Shown: positions 26,125-35,717, counted from the stretch's first letter. The stretch is 64,000 bases of DNA from Actinotalea subterranea (GCF_008364845.1 NZ_VTTP01000002.1:587453-651452), one strand, 5' to 3'. Numbers and translations: made by a program. Notes: generated by a model not told the origin, from the sequence alone.

Positions 26125-26819
26125 CCGACCGGCCGTCCGACGCCGGGACCGACCCGCTCGACGGGGCCTCCGCGACGCGCGCACGCATCCGTGACGCGGC
26201 CGTCCTGCGCTTCGCCCGCGACGGGTTCACCGTCGGGCTGCGCCAGATCGCCGAGGACGCCGGCGTCACCGCGCCGCTGATCGTCCACTACTTCGGCTCC
26301 AAGGACGGCCTGCGTGCCGCATGCGACACGCACGTCCTCGCGATGATCCGCGAGGCGAAGGGCAAGGCGCTCGTCCCCAACGACACGAACGCCCTCCTGA
26401 TGTCGCTCGCCTCGGTCGAGGAGTCCGCCCCGCTCGTCGGGTACGCGCTGCGCAGCCTCCAGGCCGGCGGCCGGCTCGCACGGGACTTCGTCGACCAGTT
26501 CGCGGCCGACGCCGAGGTGTACATCGCCGAGGCCGTCGCCGCGGGGGAGATGCGGCCGAGCCGGGACGAGAAGGCCCGCGCCAGGTACCTCACCGTGCAG
26601 GGCCTCGGCGCGCTGCTGCTCGACGTGACCCTGAACCCGCCGGCCGAGCCCACCGACCTCCTGGCCATGATCGACGGGTACATGCAGCGCATGGCTCTGC
26701 CGACGGTGGAGATCTTCACCGACGGTCTGCTGACCAACCGCAGGATGCTCGACGCGTACCTGCTCTACGTGGGGGACCCGCCGCCCGGTGGCGACGGCTC
26801 CGAGACACCCCAGTCCTGA
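26115..26819 (+). CDS. TetR family regulator of the adjacent exporter
   Basis: A 234-residue repressor: N-terminal helix-turn-helix at about residues 18-65 (RIRDAAVLRFARDGFTVGL, then LRQIAEDAGVTAPLIVHYFG) and a ligand-binding helical domain. GTG 26115 is the likeliest start; it lies inside the second operator, so the mRNA would be leaderless or nearly so, and the in-frame TTG at 26109 is an alternative. The ATP-binding cassette gene starts 24 bases after the stop, so regulator and exporter form one operon. Expected to release DNA when it binds the exporter's substrate, probably a hydrophobic drug or natural product. Confidence 0.88.
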   Translation: MRSTDRPSDAGTDPLDGASATRARIRDAAVLRFARDGFTVGLRQIAEDAGVTAPLIVHYFGSKDGLRAACDTHVLAMIREAKGKALVPNDTNALLMSLASVEESAPLVGYALRSLQAGGRLARDFVDQFAADAEVYIAEAVAAGEMRPSRDEKARARYLTVQGLGALLLDVTLNPPAEPTDLLAMIDGYMQRMALPTVEIFTDGLLTNRRMLDAYLLYVGDPPPGGDGSETPQS

Positions 26820-26843
26820 TCCTCGTAGAGAAGGTGCATCCCC

Positions 26844-27758
26844 ATGAACCCTGTCATCGACGTGCGTGCCCTGACCAAGTCGTTCGGCTCCGTGCGGGCC
26901 CTCGACGCGCTCGACCTGGTGGTCGAGCCCGGCGAGGTGCACGGCTTCCTCGGCCCCAACGGAGCCGGCAAGTCGACCGCGATCCGTGTGCTCCTCGGGC
27001 TCCTGCGTGCCGACGCAGGGCAGGTCCGCCTGTTCGGCGGTGACCCGTGGGCCGACGCGGTCGACCTGCACCACCGCCTCGCATACGTGCCGGGCGACGT
27101 GAACCTGTGGCCCAAGCTCACGGGCGGCGAGGCGATCGACCTCTTCTGCAGCCTGCGCGGCAGCGTCGACCCGCGACGCAAGGCCGATCTGCTCGAGCGG
27201 TTCGACCTCGACCCGACCAAGAAGACGCGGACGTACTCCAAGGGGAACCGGCAGAAGGTCGCTCTCGTCGCCGCCCTCGCGAGCGACGTCGAGCTGCTCG
27301 TCCTCGACGAGCCGACCTCGGGCCTGGACCCGCTCATGGAGCTCGTCTTCCAGCAGTGCGTCACGGAGGCGGTCGCGTCCGGCACGACGGTGCTGCTCTC
27401 GAGCCACATCCTCGCCGAGGTCGAGAAGCTGTGCGACCGCGTGACGATCATCCGGGCGGGCACCGCGGTGCAGAGCGGCACCCTCGCGGAGCTGCGTCAC
27501 CTGACGCGCAGCACGGTCGCCGTGAGCTGCACGGCCGACCCGACGTCCGTGGCCGGGATGCCGGGCGTGCACGACGCCGTGCGTGACGGTGCCGCCCTGC
27601 GCTTCACCGTCGACGAGGAGGCGATGCCGGCCGTCATGCGCGCCCTCGCGGCGCTCGACATCGTCAGCCTCACCGTGACGCCGCCGACGCTCGAGGAGCT
27701 CTTCGTGCACCACTACGGCGACGCGCTGCCCGCCGCACCGGCCGGGGGTGCACGGTGA
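26844..27758 (+). CDS. ABC exporter ATP-binding protein (drug/antibiotic type)
   Basis: A 304-residue ATPase. Walker [19 protein letters not shown], a Q-loop region, a degenerate signature [17 protein letters not shown], Walker [13 protein letters not shown] and the switch His in [11 protein letters not shown] are all in order, and a C-terminal extension of about 70 residues is typical of the DrrA/TnrB2 group. The signature KGNRQK replaces LSGGQ, as is common in ABC-2 exporters. ATG 26844 follows AGAAGGTG. The permease gene overlaps its end (GTGA). It powers efflux by the two-module permease that follows; the substrate is unknown, but antibiotic self-protection or drug efflux fits. Confidence 0.92.
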   Translation: MNPVIDVRALTKSFGSVRALDALDLVVEPGEVHGFLGPNGAGKSTAIRVLLGLLRADAGQVRLFGGDPWADAVDLHHRLAYVPGDVNLWPKLTGGEAIDLFCSLRGSVDPRRKADLLERFDLDPTKKTRTYSKGNRQKVALVAALASDVELLVLDEPTSGLDPLMELVFQQCVTEAVASGTTVLLSSHILAEVEKLCDRVTIIRAGTAVQSGTLAELRHLTRSTVAVSCTADPTSVAGMPGVHDAVRDGAALRFTVDEEAMPAVMRALAALDIVSLTVTPPTLEELFVHHYGDALPAAPAGGAR

Positions 27759-29413
27759 CCGCGGCGACGGCGACCGCCCCCCGCCCCGCCCCGCCCCGGG
27801 CCCCGGGCCACGCGGACGAGGCGCCGTTCACGGGAACCGTGCGCCTGGCCAGGCACGTGCTCCGCCGCGACCGCGTGCGCATCCCGGTGTGGGCCCTGTC
27901 GATCTCGGGCCTCATCGGCTACTTCAGCGCCGTCCTGCCGATCGCCTACCCGGACCCCGCGGCGCTCCAGGCGCGCGCGGCCATCATGAAGGACCCGTCC
28001 GGGGCGTTCATGACCGGACCGGGCTACGGGCTCGACGACTACACGTTCGGCCGGCTGCTCGCCAACGAGATGGTCGGGATGCTCGCCGTCGCGACGGCAC
28101 TGATGTCGATCTTCCTCGTCGTGCGGCACACGCGCGCGGAGGAGGAGACGGGCCGCGCCGAGCTCGTGCGAGCCGGTGTCGTCGGCCGGCACGCACCACT
28201 CACGGCGGCGCTGCTCGACGTGCTCGTCGCCAACGTCGTCGTGACCGCGGCGTTCGCGGCCGTGATGGTCGCGAGCGACCTCGACGCCCCGGACTCGCTC
28301 GCGGTCTCCGTCGCCATCGGGGTCGTGGGCCTCGTCTTCGGTGCCGTGGCGGCCGTGACCGCCCAGCTCGCCGAGCACTCGCGCAGCGCCTCGGGCATGG
28401 CGGGTGCGGCGCTCGGGCTCGCCTACGTGCTGCGCGGCGTCGGGGACGCCCGGCAGCTCGGGGGCTCGGCACTCTCGTGGGCATCGCCCATCGGCTGGGC
28501 GCAGCAGACGCGCGCGTTCGTCGACCTGCGCTGGTGGCCGCTGCTGCTGTGCGTGGCGCTCGCCGTCGCGCTGACGGCGCTCGCCTACGTCCTGGCCGGA
28601 CGCCGGGACGTCGGCGCAGGCCTGGTTCCCGCGCGCGCCGGCCGCGCCGACGCCCGACCGGGCCTCCTGGGCGTCGCGGGCCTGTCCGCGCGCATGGAGC
28701 GCGGGTCCGTCGTCGGCTGGGCGATCGGCCTCGTCGTCTTCGCCGTGCTCACGGGCTCCATGGGGCAGGGGATCGTCGAGAGCTTCGAGGACCAGCCGCA
28801 GCTCGCCGAGATCTTCGGCGGCGCCGGCGAGGGAGACATCCTGCGCGGCACGCTCGCGTCGTTCCTGGGCTTCTTCGCGATGGCCGTCGCCGTCTACGTG
28901 GTCATCGCCGTGAACCGGCTGCGGCGTGAGGAGGACGAGGGGCGCACCGCTGCCGTCCTCGCCACCGGCGTCAGCCGGGCACGGTGGCTCGGGGGCTCCC
29001 TCCTCGTGACCGGGGCGGCCGCGACGCTCCTCCTGGCGGTGTCGGGTCTCGCTCTGGGAGCGGGCGCGGGCGCGTCGGTCGGTGACTCCTCGCTCGCAGG
29101 CCAGTTCGCCCTCGCGGCGCTCGTCTACGTGCCCGTCGTGTGGTGCTTCATGGGCCTCGCGGTCCTCGCGCTGGGAGCCCGCGTCGCCCCCGGGTGGGTG
29201 TGGCTCGTCCTCATCGCGTCGATCATCGTCGGCATGTACGGCCCGATGATGGAGCTGCCCGACGCCGTGCTCGACGCCGCACCCTTCGGCCTCGTCCCGC
29301 TGGTCCCCAGCGAGGACCCCGCCGCGCTGCCGCTCATCCTCATGGTGGGCGTCGCGGCGGCGCTCGCCGGCCTGGCTGCGGCGGCGTTCAGGCGCCGGGA
29401 CCTGACTGCGTGA
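27755..29413 (+). CDS. ABC-2 exporter permease, two-module (TnrB3-like)
   Basis: A 552-residue integral membrane protein with about twelve hydrophobic segments arranged as two similar halves (for example [20 protein letters not shown] and [20 protein letters not shown]). Each half is followed by an R(R/A)EEE(T/D)-type cytoplasmic loop ([40 protein letters not shown]). This internal duplication is characteristic of exporters of polyketide antibiotics such as tetronasin. GTG 27755 overlaps the ATPase stop. A proline-rich 25-residue N-terminal tail precedes the first helix. The operon ends with the hairpin at 29443-29478. Confidence 0.9.
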   Translation: MTAATATAPRPAPPRAPGHADEAPFTGTVRLARHVLRRDRVRIPVWALSISGLIGYFSAVLPIAYPDPAALQARAAIMKDPSGAFMTGPGYGLDDYTFGRLLANEMVGMLAVATALMSIFLVVRHTRAEEETGRAELVRAGVVGRHAPLTAALLDVLVANVVVTAAFAAVMVASDLDAPDSLAVSVAIGVVGLVFGAVAAVTAQLAEHSRSASGMAGAALGLAYVLRGVGDARQLGGSALSWASPIGWAQQTRAFVDLRWWPLLLCVALAVALTALAYVLAGRRDVGAGLVPARAGRADARPGLLGVAGLSARMERGSVVGWAIGLVVFAVLTGSMGQGIVESFEDQPQLAEIFGGAGEGDILRGTLASFLGFFAMAVAVYVVIAVNRLRREEDEGRTAAVLATGVSRARWLGGSLLVTGAAATLLLAVSGLALGAGAGASVGDSSLAGQFALAALVYVPVVWCFMGLAVLALGARVAPGWVWLVLIASIIVGMYGPMMELPDAVLDAAPFGLVPLVPSEDPAALPLILMVGVAAALAGLAAAAFRRRDLTA

Positions 29414-29442
29414 GCGTCCGACGAGGCTGACCAGCCGTGCCG

Positions 29443-29478
29443 CCCTCCCGTCCCGCGGGCACCCGCAGGACGGGAGGG
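29443..29478. terminator. Bidirectional hairpin between convergent genes
   Basis: Perfect 11-base arms (29443-29453 with 29468-29478) and a 14-base loop, between the exporter permease and the convergent SDR gene. Confidence 0.75.
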
Positions 29479-29507
29479 CCGGCGGACGGTCGGGGCTCCT
29501 GTCGCGC

Positions 29508-30362
29508 TCACCCGGCGACGTCGGTCGTCACCGCGAGGGGCCGGGACGCCTCGACGTCGGCCCGCAGGGCCTCGAGGCGCCCCTCGACGAGGCTCAGGGA
29601 GTCCGAGCCGAGGAGCTGGTGGAGCGGTGCGGTGCCCGACTCGACGACCCGGATGATCGCCGTGGCGGCGCGCGCCGGGTCGCCCAGCTGCGTGCCCGGC
29701 ATGGCCTGGTGGGCCACGGTCATCTCGCGGATCGACTCGTATCCCTCGACCGTCGTGCCCGGCAGGGCCAGCGACCGCGGGGTGAGGAAGTCCGTCCGCA
29801 TGTACCCGGGCTCGACGAGGTTCACGCGGATCCCGAACGCGGCGACCTCGGCCGCGAGCGCCTCGGTGAAGCCCTCGAGGGCGTACTTGCCCGCGACGTA
29901 GAGCCCCCAGCCCGGGAACGCGAGGAGGCCGAGGATCGAGGACACGTGGACGATGTGGCCCGACCGGGCGCCACGCATCGACGGAAGCACGGACCGCACG
30001 ACGTTCCACGCGCCGAAGACCTGCACCTCGAACATGGCGCGGACCTCGTCCGCCGTGACCTCCTCGACGGCGCCGAGGTAGCCGTAGCCGGCGTTGTTGA
30101 CGACCACGTCCAACGAGCCGAACGTCTCCAGGGTGTGGTCGACGGCGCCGCGAACCTGGTCCTCGGACGCGAGGTCGATCTCGAGAGGGAGCAGCCCGGC
30201 GGTGTCCGTCCCGTCGAGGCCGGCCGCCAGGCGTTCGGCGGAGCGGGTCGTGGCGGCGACGCGGTCACCTCGCTCGAGCAGCTGGCGGACGAGCTCGAGG
30301 CCCAGGCCTCGCGAGGCTCCGGTGACGAACCAGGTGGCGGGTCGGTCGGTGGGGTACGGCAT
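29508..30362 (-). CDS. SDR family oxidoreductase
   Basis: A 284-residue classical short-chain dehydrogenase: TGASRGLGLELV cofactor loop (residues about 14-20), NNAGYGYLG, a catalytic Ser in HVSSILGLL and YVAGKYALEG with the Tyr-x3-Lys pair, then VEPGYMRTDF. An Arg in the segment after the second strand (TTRSAERL) suggests NADP(H). ATG 30362 has GAGGAG eight bases upstream; the much longer open frame is antisense read-through. It is transcribed divergently from the MmyB-like regulator at 30537, a very common actinobacterial pairing in which the regulator controls the SDR. Substrate unknown. Confidence 0.93.
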   Translation of the reverse strand: MPYPTDRPATWFVTGASRGLGLELVRQLLERGDRVAATTRSAERLAAGLDGTDTAGLLPLEIDLASEDQVRGAVDHTLETFGSLDVVVNNAGYGYLGAVEEVTADEVRAMFEVQVFGAWNVVRSVLPSMRGARSGHIVHVSSILGLLAFPGWGLYVAGKYALEGFTEALAAEVAAFGIRVNLVEPGYMRTDFLTPRSLALPGTTVEGYESIREMTVAHQAMPGTQLGDPARAATAIIRVVESGTAPLHQLLGSDSLSLVEGRLEALRADVEASRPLAVTTDVAG

Positions 30363-30536
30363 GAGAGCGCTCCTCGGTAGGTGGGTGTCCCGTGCCAGGT
30401 CGGCCGGGTCCCTCACCACTCTTGGCGTCGCGGGGGGCCCGTGGGGCGTCACACCGGGCCCTGCGGGACCGGGGTCCGCGGTGACCAGGACTCGCAGACC
30501 CAGGCGCGCGTCGGCCCGGGCGGCGATGCTGGACCC

Positions 30537-31400
30537 ATGAGCAACCCGACCAACCGGGAGCTGGCCGACTTCCTGCGTCGCGCGCGCGCCGACGTCGACG
30601 CGGACAGTGCGGGGCTCCCCGCCGACGGCCGCATCCGCCGCGTCAAGGGCCTGCGCCGCGAGGAGGTCGCCTTCCTCGCGGGCGTGTCCACCGACTACTA
30701 CACGCGGCTCGAGCAGGGCCGACGCATCGTGCCGTCGGCAGGGGTGCTCGACGCCCTCGCCCGCGCGCTCCGGCTCGACGCCGCCGGGCGCGCGCACCTG
30801 GACGACCTGGTGGGGTCGACCGCGGCGCGGCCCCGACGCACCGCCCCGGTGCAGCGCGTGCGGCCCGGCCTGCGGCAGCTCGTCGAGGCGATGGACGGGC
30901 AGCCGGCACTCGTGCTCGGGCGCCGCACCGACGTGCTGGCGACCAACAGGTTGGCGCGGGCCCTCTTCGCGGACTTCGACGCGATGCCGGCGGCGCAGCG
31001 CAGCTACGCCCGGTGGGTCCTGCTCGACGACGCCGCCCGGGAGCTGTTCGTCGACTGGGAGGTCCAGGCGCGCGCCGCCGTCGAGAGCCTGCGCCTCGAG
31101 GTGGGGCGTGCGGGGCAGGACCGGGCGACCGACGCCCTGGTCGCGGAGCTCGCCGCACGCAGCCCCGAGTTCGCGGCCTGGTGGGAGGAGCACCGGGTCT
31201 TCCAGCGCACCTCGGGCTCCAAGCGCCTGCGCCACCGGGTCGTCGGCGACCTGACGGTCGAGTACGAGACCCTGACGCTGCCCGGCGACGTCGACCAGAC
31301 GCTCTTCCTCTACAGCGCAGAGCCGGGCACGTCCTCGGACGAGGCCCTGCGGATGCTCGCGAGCTGGGTCGCCCCCGAGCCCGGCCGGGTGCGCGGCTGA
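30537..31400 (+). CDS. Helix-turn-helix regulator with MmyB-like ligand domain
   Basis: A 287-residue regulator. Residues 8-85 are an XRE-type helix-turn-helix (LRREEVAFLAGVSTDYYTRL then EQGRRIVPS), and residues about 105-280 are an MmyB-like PAS-related ligand domain with VLGRRTDVLATNRLARALF and YETLTLPGDVDQTLFLYSAE, a domain reported to bind fatty acids. ATG 30537 was chosen over upstream in-frame starts because it begins the conserved N terminus. It is divergent from an SDR gene and 77 bases before a second SDR gene; either may be its target. The 174-base divergent region shows no obvious palindrome to my eye. Confidence 0.9.
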   Translation: MSNPTNRELADFLRRARADVDADSAGLPADGRIRRVKGLRREEVAFLAGVSTDYYTRLEQGRRIVPSAGVLDALARALRLDAAGRAHLDDLVGSTAARPRRTAPVQRVRPGLRQLVEAMDGQPALVLGRRTDVLATNRLARALFADFDAMPAAQRSYARWVLLDDAARELFVDWEVQARAAVESLRLEVGRAGQDRATDALVAELAARSPEFAAWWEEHRVFQRTSGSKRLRHRVVGDLTVEYETLTLPGDVDQTLFLYSAEPGTSSDEALRMLASWVAPEPGRVRG

Positions 31401-31476
31401 GGCCGCGACGGGGCGAGCCCCGGTGCGGTGGGTGCGACCGCGCTCCGCTACGGTCGACGCGAGCCCAGGGAGACAC

Positions 31477-32310
31477 ATGGAACGCACGGTCGTCCTCACC
31501 GGTGCGAGCGACGGCATCGGTGCCGCGGCCGCCCGCCTCCTGCACGCGCGCGGAGCTCGCGTCGTCGTCGTCGGCCGCTCGGCCGCGAAGACCGCCGCGC
31601 TCGCCGCAGACCTCGGGGTGCCGCACCACGTCGCGGACTACTCGCGGCTCGAGGACGTCCGGCGCCTCGCGGCCGAGCTCCTGGAGCGCTACCCCCGCAT
31701 CGACGTGCTCGCGCACAACGCCGGCGGCATCATGAGCGCCAGGGAGCTGACGGCCGACGGCTTCGAGAAGACGTTCCAGGTGAACCACCTCGCGCCGTTC
31801 CTGCTCAACCACCTCCTGCTGGGTCGGCTCGTCGAGAGCCGCGCGACAGTGGTCGCGACCTCGTCCGCCGGGGCGCGGCTCTTCGGTCACCTGGACCTGA
31901 CCGACCTCGACAACCACCGGTCGTACTCGCCGCGCAAGGCGTACGGCGACGCGAAGCTCGCCAACATCCTGTTCGCACGCGAGCTCCAGCGCCGTCACGG
32001 CGGCGACGGCGTCAACGCGGCGTCGTTCCACCCGGGCGTCGTCGCGACGAGCTTCGCGGGCGAGTCGAGCAGCGCGATGCGGCTGATGTACACGACACCG
32101 CTGCGGCGGTTCCTGCTGACCCCGGAGCGTGGCGCCGACACGCTCGTGTGGCTCGCCGAGGGCACACCCGGCGTGGACTGGGTCGGCGGGGAGTTCTACA
32201 CGAGGCGCACCGTCTCCCGGACGAACCCGCAGGCGGCCGACGCCGAGCTGGCGCGTGGTCTCTGGGACGCGAGCGAGCAGATGCTCGGGCTGGCGACGCG
32301 GACGGCCTGA
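31477..32310 (+). CDS. SDR family NAD(P)-dependent oxidoreductase
   Basis: A 277-residue short-chain dehydrogenase with TGASDGIGAAAARLL at residues 7-21, HNAGGIM, a Ser in ATSSAGARLF and the catalytic YGDAK, in an arrangement close to retinol-dehydrogenase/WWOX-like SDRs (long loop DLTDLDNHRSYSPRKAYGDA before the Tyr). Start ATG 31477 has CAGGGAGA upstream. It faces another SDR gene (32377-33408) across a small hairpin. Its expression may be tied to the MmyB-like regulator 77 bases upstream. The physiological substrate cannot be predicted. Confidence 0.9.
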   Translation: MERTVVLTGASDGIGAAAARLLHARGARVVVVGRSAAKTAALAADLGVPHHVADYSRLEDVRRLAAELLERYPRIDVLAHNAGGIMSARELTADGFEKTFQVNHLAPFLLNHLLLGRLVESRATVVATSSAGARLFGHLDLTDLDNHRSYSPRKAYGDAKLANILFARELQRRHGGDGVNAASFHPGVVATSFAGESSSAMRLMYTTPLRRFLLTPERGADTLVWLAEGTPGVDWVGGEFYTRRTVSRTNPQAADAELARGLWDASEQMLGLATRTA

Positions 32311-32316
32311 CCGGCC

Positions 32317-32341
32317 GGCGACGGCTCCGTCGTCCGTCGCC
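32317..32341. terminator. Short hairpin between convergent SDR genes
   Basis: Eight-base perfect arms GGCGACGG/CCGTCGCC around a 9-base loop. It is modest and GC-rich, placed seven bases after one stop and 36 bases before the other. Confidence 0.5.
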
Positions 32342-32376
32342 GTCCTCGGTCACTGTCCTGGGTCGCCTTCGGGCGC

Positions 32377-33408
32377 TTACTGGGCCGACCAGCCGCCGTC
32401 CGACGGCAGGATCGCGCCCGTGACGTTGGTGCCGTCGTCGCTCAGCAGGAACGTGATGGACGCGGCGAGCTGCGCGGCCTCGGCGACCGGCGGCAGGAGC
32501 GTCATCGCGGCCTGGATGCGCTCCGCGGCGAGCTCAGAGGCGAACGTCGCCTGGATGTTGGTCGCGACCGGGCCGGGGGCCACGGCGTTCACGCGGATGC
32601 CCGACGGCGCGTACAGGAACGCCGAGCTGCGGGTCATGCCGATCACCGCGTGCTTCGACGCCGTGTAGGCCAGGCCGGCTGCCGAGCCGCGCAGCGCTGC
32701 CTCGGACGCCACGTTGACGATCGAGCCGCGGCCCGCCGCGAGCATCAGGGGCAGGACGGCGCGGGTGAGGCGGAAGGTCCCGTCGACGTTGACGGCGAAC
32801 ACGCGTTCCCAGACGGCGTCCGACACCTCGTGCAGCGGTGTCATGTCGTCCATGATCCCCGCGACGTTGGCGAGGCCGTCGACACGGCCGTCCGCGGCGG
32901 CCACGATCGCGGCTACACCGCTCGGGTCGGTGATGTCGGCGGTGACGGTCACCAGGGCTGCGCCGGGCAACTCGGCGGCGAGCTGCGCGAGGCGCTCAGC
33001 GGAGACGTCGGCGGCCACGACGCGGCCGCCCTCACGCAGGATGCGGGACGCGGTCGCGCGGCCGATGCCGGATCCCGCGCCGGTGACGATCGTGGTCGTC
33101 CCCGCGAAGCGGCCCTCGACGACGCGCTCGGTCCATGGGTCCGTGCCGGACGCCGGGCTGTCGTCCTCGGGCTCGTCCGGGACCTGTCCGCCGTTGGCGC
33201 GCCGCACCAGGTCGTCGACCGTCTCCTGCGTGAGCCTGCCCTGGCTCAGCGCCACGAGGCGCTGGAGCGCGAACAGCCGCACGGGGGCGAGTGCGGACGC
33301 GTCCTGGCCGCCCTGCGCGAGCATCTCGCGCAGCAGCTGCCCACCGACGGGGTGCGCGAGCCACGTGCCGATCGAGCTCTTGCCGGTCAGCGGCTTGTCC
33401 TTGGCCAT
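32377..33408 (-). CDS. SDR oxidoreductase with an N-terminal helical extension
   Basis: A 343-residue protein. Residues about 100-343 are a classical SDR (IVTGAGSGIGRATASRIL, NVAGIMDD, NVASEAALRG, YTASKHAVIG, APGPVATNI, SDGGWSAQ tail). The first 100 residues are an extra, mostly helical region (GTWLAHPVGGQLLREMLAQ; VRLFALQRLVALSQGRLTQ) not found in ordinary 250-residue SDRs; I do not recognise it with certainty. ATG 33408 follows AGAGGTCC. It is divergent from a TetR gene with a palindrome between them, so it is probably the TetR target. The C-terminal domain should reduce or oxidise an alcohol or ketone; the extension may mediate oligomerisation. Confidence 0.88.
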   Translation of the reverse strand: MAKDKPLTGKSSIGTWLAHPVGGQLLREMLAQGGQDASALAPVRLFALQRLVALSQGRLTQETVDDLVRRANGGQVPDEPEDDSPASGTDPWTERVVEGRFAGTTTIVTGAGSGIGRATASRILREGGRVVAADVSAERLAQLAAELPGAALVTVTADITDPSGVAAIVAAADGRVDGLANVAGIMDDMTPLHEVSDAVWERVFAVNVDGTFRLTRAVLPLMLAAGRGSIVNVASEAALRGSAAGLAYTASKHAVIGMTRSSAFLYAPSGIRVNAVAPGPVATNIQATFASELAAERIQAAMTLLPPVAEAAQLAASITFLLSDDGTNVTGAILPSDGGWSAQ

Positions 33409-33520
33409 CGTGGACCTCTTCCACCCGTGGGGACATGGCGTGCCGGCGGCCACGGATCGGGCGACAGGACGCGACGCTGCGGCTGACGACACGACGATCG
33501 TCACCCCGTCCCCTCGCAAA

Positions 33521-33535
33521 GTCAATATTGTTGAC
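33521..33535. promoter_or_regulatory. AT-rich palindromic TetR operator between divergent genes
   Basis: GTCAATATTGTTGAC, with 5-base arms GTCAA/TTGAC, in an otherwise very GC-rich gap between the SDR (start 33408) and the TetR gene (start 33614). TTGACA at 33531 could be the -35 element of the TetR promoter, so binding would be autoregulatory. Confidence 0.7.
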
Positions 33536-33613
33536 ATCGCAGGCCGGGACTATTCGCGGGACAATTGCGGGCGTGCTGCCGCACGCTCGACCGGCTCGAC
33601 GACGGGGGACGAC

Positions 33614-34171
33614 ATGGGTGGGGAACGACGCACGGCGCGGGAGTCCGTCGCGGCGGCGGCCGCCGACCTGTTCGCCGAGCAGGGCTACGCGCGCACGACG
33701 ATCCGTGAGATCGCGGCCCGCGCGTCGGTGGACCCGGCGCTCGTGATCAGGTATTCGGGCTCGAAGGAGGCTCTGTTCGTCGACGCGATGACGTCGCGTG
33801 CCGGCGCGGCGCTCGACCTCGACGGGCCCCTCGACGGGCTCGGCGAGCGGATCGTGCGGTACGTGCTCGAGGCGGACGACGGCCTGCGCAGCACCTACCT
33901 CGCGCTCGTCCGCGCGAGCGATGCGGACCGCGTGGGCTCGCTGCTGCGGACCTTCCACGACGAGGCGTTCGTGAGCCCGCTGCTGGCACGCCTGACCGGC
34001 CCCGACCGCGAGGTGCGCGCGCGCCTCGTCGCTGCCATGGTCGGTGGCCTCATGTACGCGCTCTGGACCGTCGGCGACGACGCCCTGCGCGCGGTGCCGA
34101 CGGCGCAGGTCGTGGACGTCTACGCGCCGGGGATCCAGCGGCTGGTCACGCGCCGGGGCGATCGGCCCTGA
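33614..34171 (+). CDS. TetR/AcrR family regulator
   Basis: A 185-residue regulator with a TetR helix-turn-helix at residues 8-55 (AAAADLFAEQGYARTTIREI, then VDPALVIRYSGSKEALF) and a short C-terminal ligand domain of the Actinobacteria-typical kind (VAAMVGGLMYALWTVGDDAL). The recognition helix ends IRYSGSKE where YFxSKE is usual. ATG 33614 has GGGGGAC upstream; the longer open frame is read-through from antisense of the SDR. It is divergent from the extended SDR gene, with the palindrome at 33521-33535 between, and so likely represses that gene and itself. The effector is unknown. Confidence 0.9.
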   Translation: MGGERRTARESVAAAAADLFAEQGYARTTIREIAARASVDPALVIRYSGSKEALFVDAMTSRAGAALDLDGPLDGLGERIVRYVLEADDGLRSTYLALVRASDADRVGSLLRTFHDEAFVSPLLARLTGPDREVRARLVAAMVGGLMYALWTVGDDALRAVPTAQVVDVYAPGIQRLVTRRGDRP

Positions 34172-34355
34172 GCCTTGCGTCGGGGCGCACGCCCCGCGTT
34201 GGGCCGCCTCGTGACGCGGCGGCCGGGGGAGTGTCAGACGAAGGCACTAGCGTCCGACGACGATGCGTGGCCGGGCGACGTCGGAGGCGCCCGCGTCCAG
34301 CCGGACCGGCTCGCGGGCCGCGCAGCCCGTCGTCCCCACGCCCCGAGGAGCTCCC

Positions 34356-34886
34356 GTGTCCCGCACCGTCTACTACGTCGCCGCGAGCCTCGACGGCTTC
34401 ATCGCGACACCGGACCACTCGCTCGACTGGCTCCTGACGCGGCACATCGACGAGGCAGGGATGCTCGGGCCCGCCGCGTTCGTCGAGGGCGTGGGAGCCA
34501 TCGCGATGGGCGCCGCGACGTACGAGTGGATCCGGCGCCACCAGGACACGTGGGACTACACCGTGCCGACCTGGGTCTTCACGCACCGTGACCTGGCCGG
34601 GGTCGACGGTGCGGAGATCACGTTCACGAGTGCCCCCGTCGCCGACGTGCACGCGGCGATGGTCGGCGTCGCGGACGGTCGGGACGTGTGGGTCATGGGT
34701 GGCGGCGAGCTCGCGGGCGCGTTCGCCGACGAGGGGCTCCTCGACGAGGTGGCCGTGGCGTACGCCCCTGTGACGCTCGGCTCGGGTGCTCCGTTGCTCC
34801 CGCGCCGGCTCGAGCTGCGTCTGACGGAGGCGGCGCGCAACGGCGAGTTCTCCTGCGTGCGGTACGACGTGGTGCACCCGGGCTGA
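34356..34886 (+). CDS. Dihydrofolate reductase/RibD C-terminal-domain family protein
   Basis: A 176-residue single-domain protein of the RibD_C/DHFR-like fold: VYYVAASLDGFIATPDHSLD at the N terminus, GAIAMGAATYEWI, WVMGGGELAGAFADEGLLDE (the GGG nucleotide loop) and a PLLPRRLELRL end strand. Members bind NADPH, but most standalone copies have no known substrate, and true folate reductases lack this pattern. GTG 34356 follows GAGGAGCTCCC and was chosen over upstream in-frame starts. It is transcribed after the TetR gene across a 184-base gap with no other recognisable content. It converges on the frameshifted peptidase gene. Confidence 0.85.
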   Translation: MSRTVYYVAASLDGFIATPDHSLDWLLTRHIDEAGMLGPAAFVEGVGAIAMGAATYEWIRRHQDTWDYTVPTWVFTHRDLAGVDGAEITFTSAPVADVHAAMVGVADGRDVWVMGGGELAGAFADEGLLDEVAVAYAPVTLGSGAPLLPRRLELRLTEAARNGEFSCVRYDVVHPG

Positions 34887-34918
34887 GGCCCGAGCGCCGG
34901 CTCGTACGGGGGAGGGGG

Positions 34919-35568
34919 CTACGCAGGCCCGGCGTCGACGACCTCGGACTCGCCGGGCATCCATGCGTCCCCGCGGGCCGGTCGGCGGACGCCATCGGGA
35001 GGCCACGCGCGCTCGACCACCGGGTCGTGTCCGTGACCTGCACGTGGACGTGGGGCTGGGTGCTGTTGCCCGAGTTCCCGCAGGCGCCCAGGTGGTGCCC
35101 CGCGGACACCTCGTCGCCGACGGCGACCGCGACAGTCCCGCGCCGCAGGTGGGCGAGGAGGACGTACGGGCCGCGTGGCGCGAGCGCGAGCACCACGTGG
35201 TTGCCGGCGACGGCCGGGACCCCCGACCTGACCCGAGCGGCCTGACCCAGCACGTAGGGGAGGAGCGTGAGCTGCGACCGACGCGCCGTGTGGTCGGGCT
35301 CGCCGTCGTGCACGGCGACCACCGTCCCGCTCGCGGGTGCGAGGATCGGGGCGCCGAACCCGCGGAAGGCCTCGGGACGTTCCACCCAGAGTGCCGTCCG
35401 CCACGTGCGCGGCGCGGGCAGCCCTCGCTCGTCGACGGCCACGAAGTCGATCGCGTAGGTCACGCCGAAGGCATGGGTCCCGTGGCTCGGCACCCGGCGC
35501 GCGGGGCTGTTGCGCGCGAGCCAGAGGCCACGGAAGGGCAGGTCGAGCAGCACGGGCTCGGGTGCCAT
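34919..35568 (-). pseudogene. M23 family peptidase, frameshifted near its 3' end
   Basis: ATG 35568 (GAGGGA upstream) opens a LytM/M23-like protein: APILAPASGTVVAVHDGEPD, NHVVLAL, VLLAHLRRGTVAV, VGDEVSAGHHLGACGNSGNS and the HxH strand QPHVHVQV. After ARGLPMA the frame goes into unlike sequence (SADRPAGTHGCPAS) and would run on to 34693 through the neighbouring gene. In another frame the expected tail RRPARGDAWMPGESEVVDAG followed by a stop at 34919 is preserved. One missing base around 34988-34995 explains this. The His-x3-Asp of active M23 enzymes is replaced by a more distant AIDFVAVD, so the protein may be non-catalytic. Sequencing error is an alternative to a real mutation. Confidence 0.7.
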
Positions 35569-35717
35569 GGGGATCCCTCGGGTCGGTGGGTGGTGCGCCA
35601 CCCTCGATCCTGCCTGACCCTGCAGGCTCGGCTGACCCTGCTGACGCCGGCGGGCCGCTCCCACCTCGCCCAGTGCGGGCGCGGCCGTGCCCGTTGGACG
35701 CGGGCCGGCCCTCGCGC

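Noticed and set aside
34693..35568. Intact M23 protein ending at 34693
   Set aside because: The last 90 residues are Arg/Pro-rich, overlap the opposite gene, and the expected tail is found in another frame, so a frameshift explains the data better.
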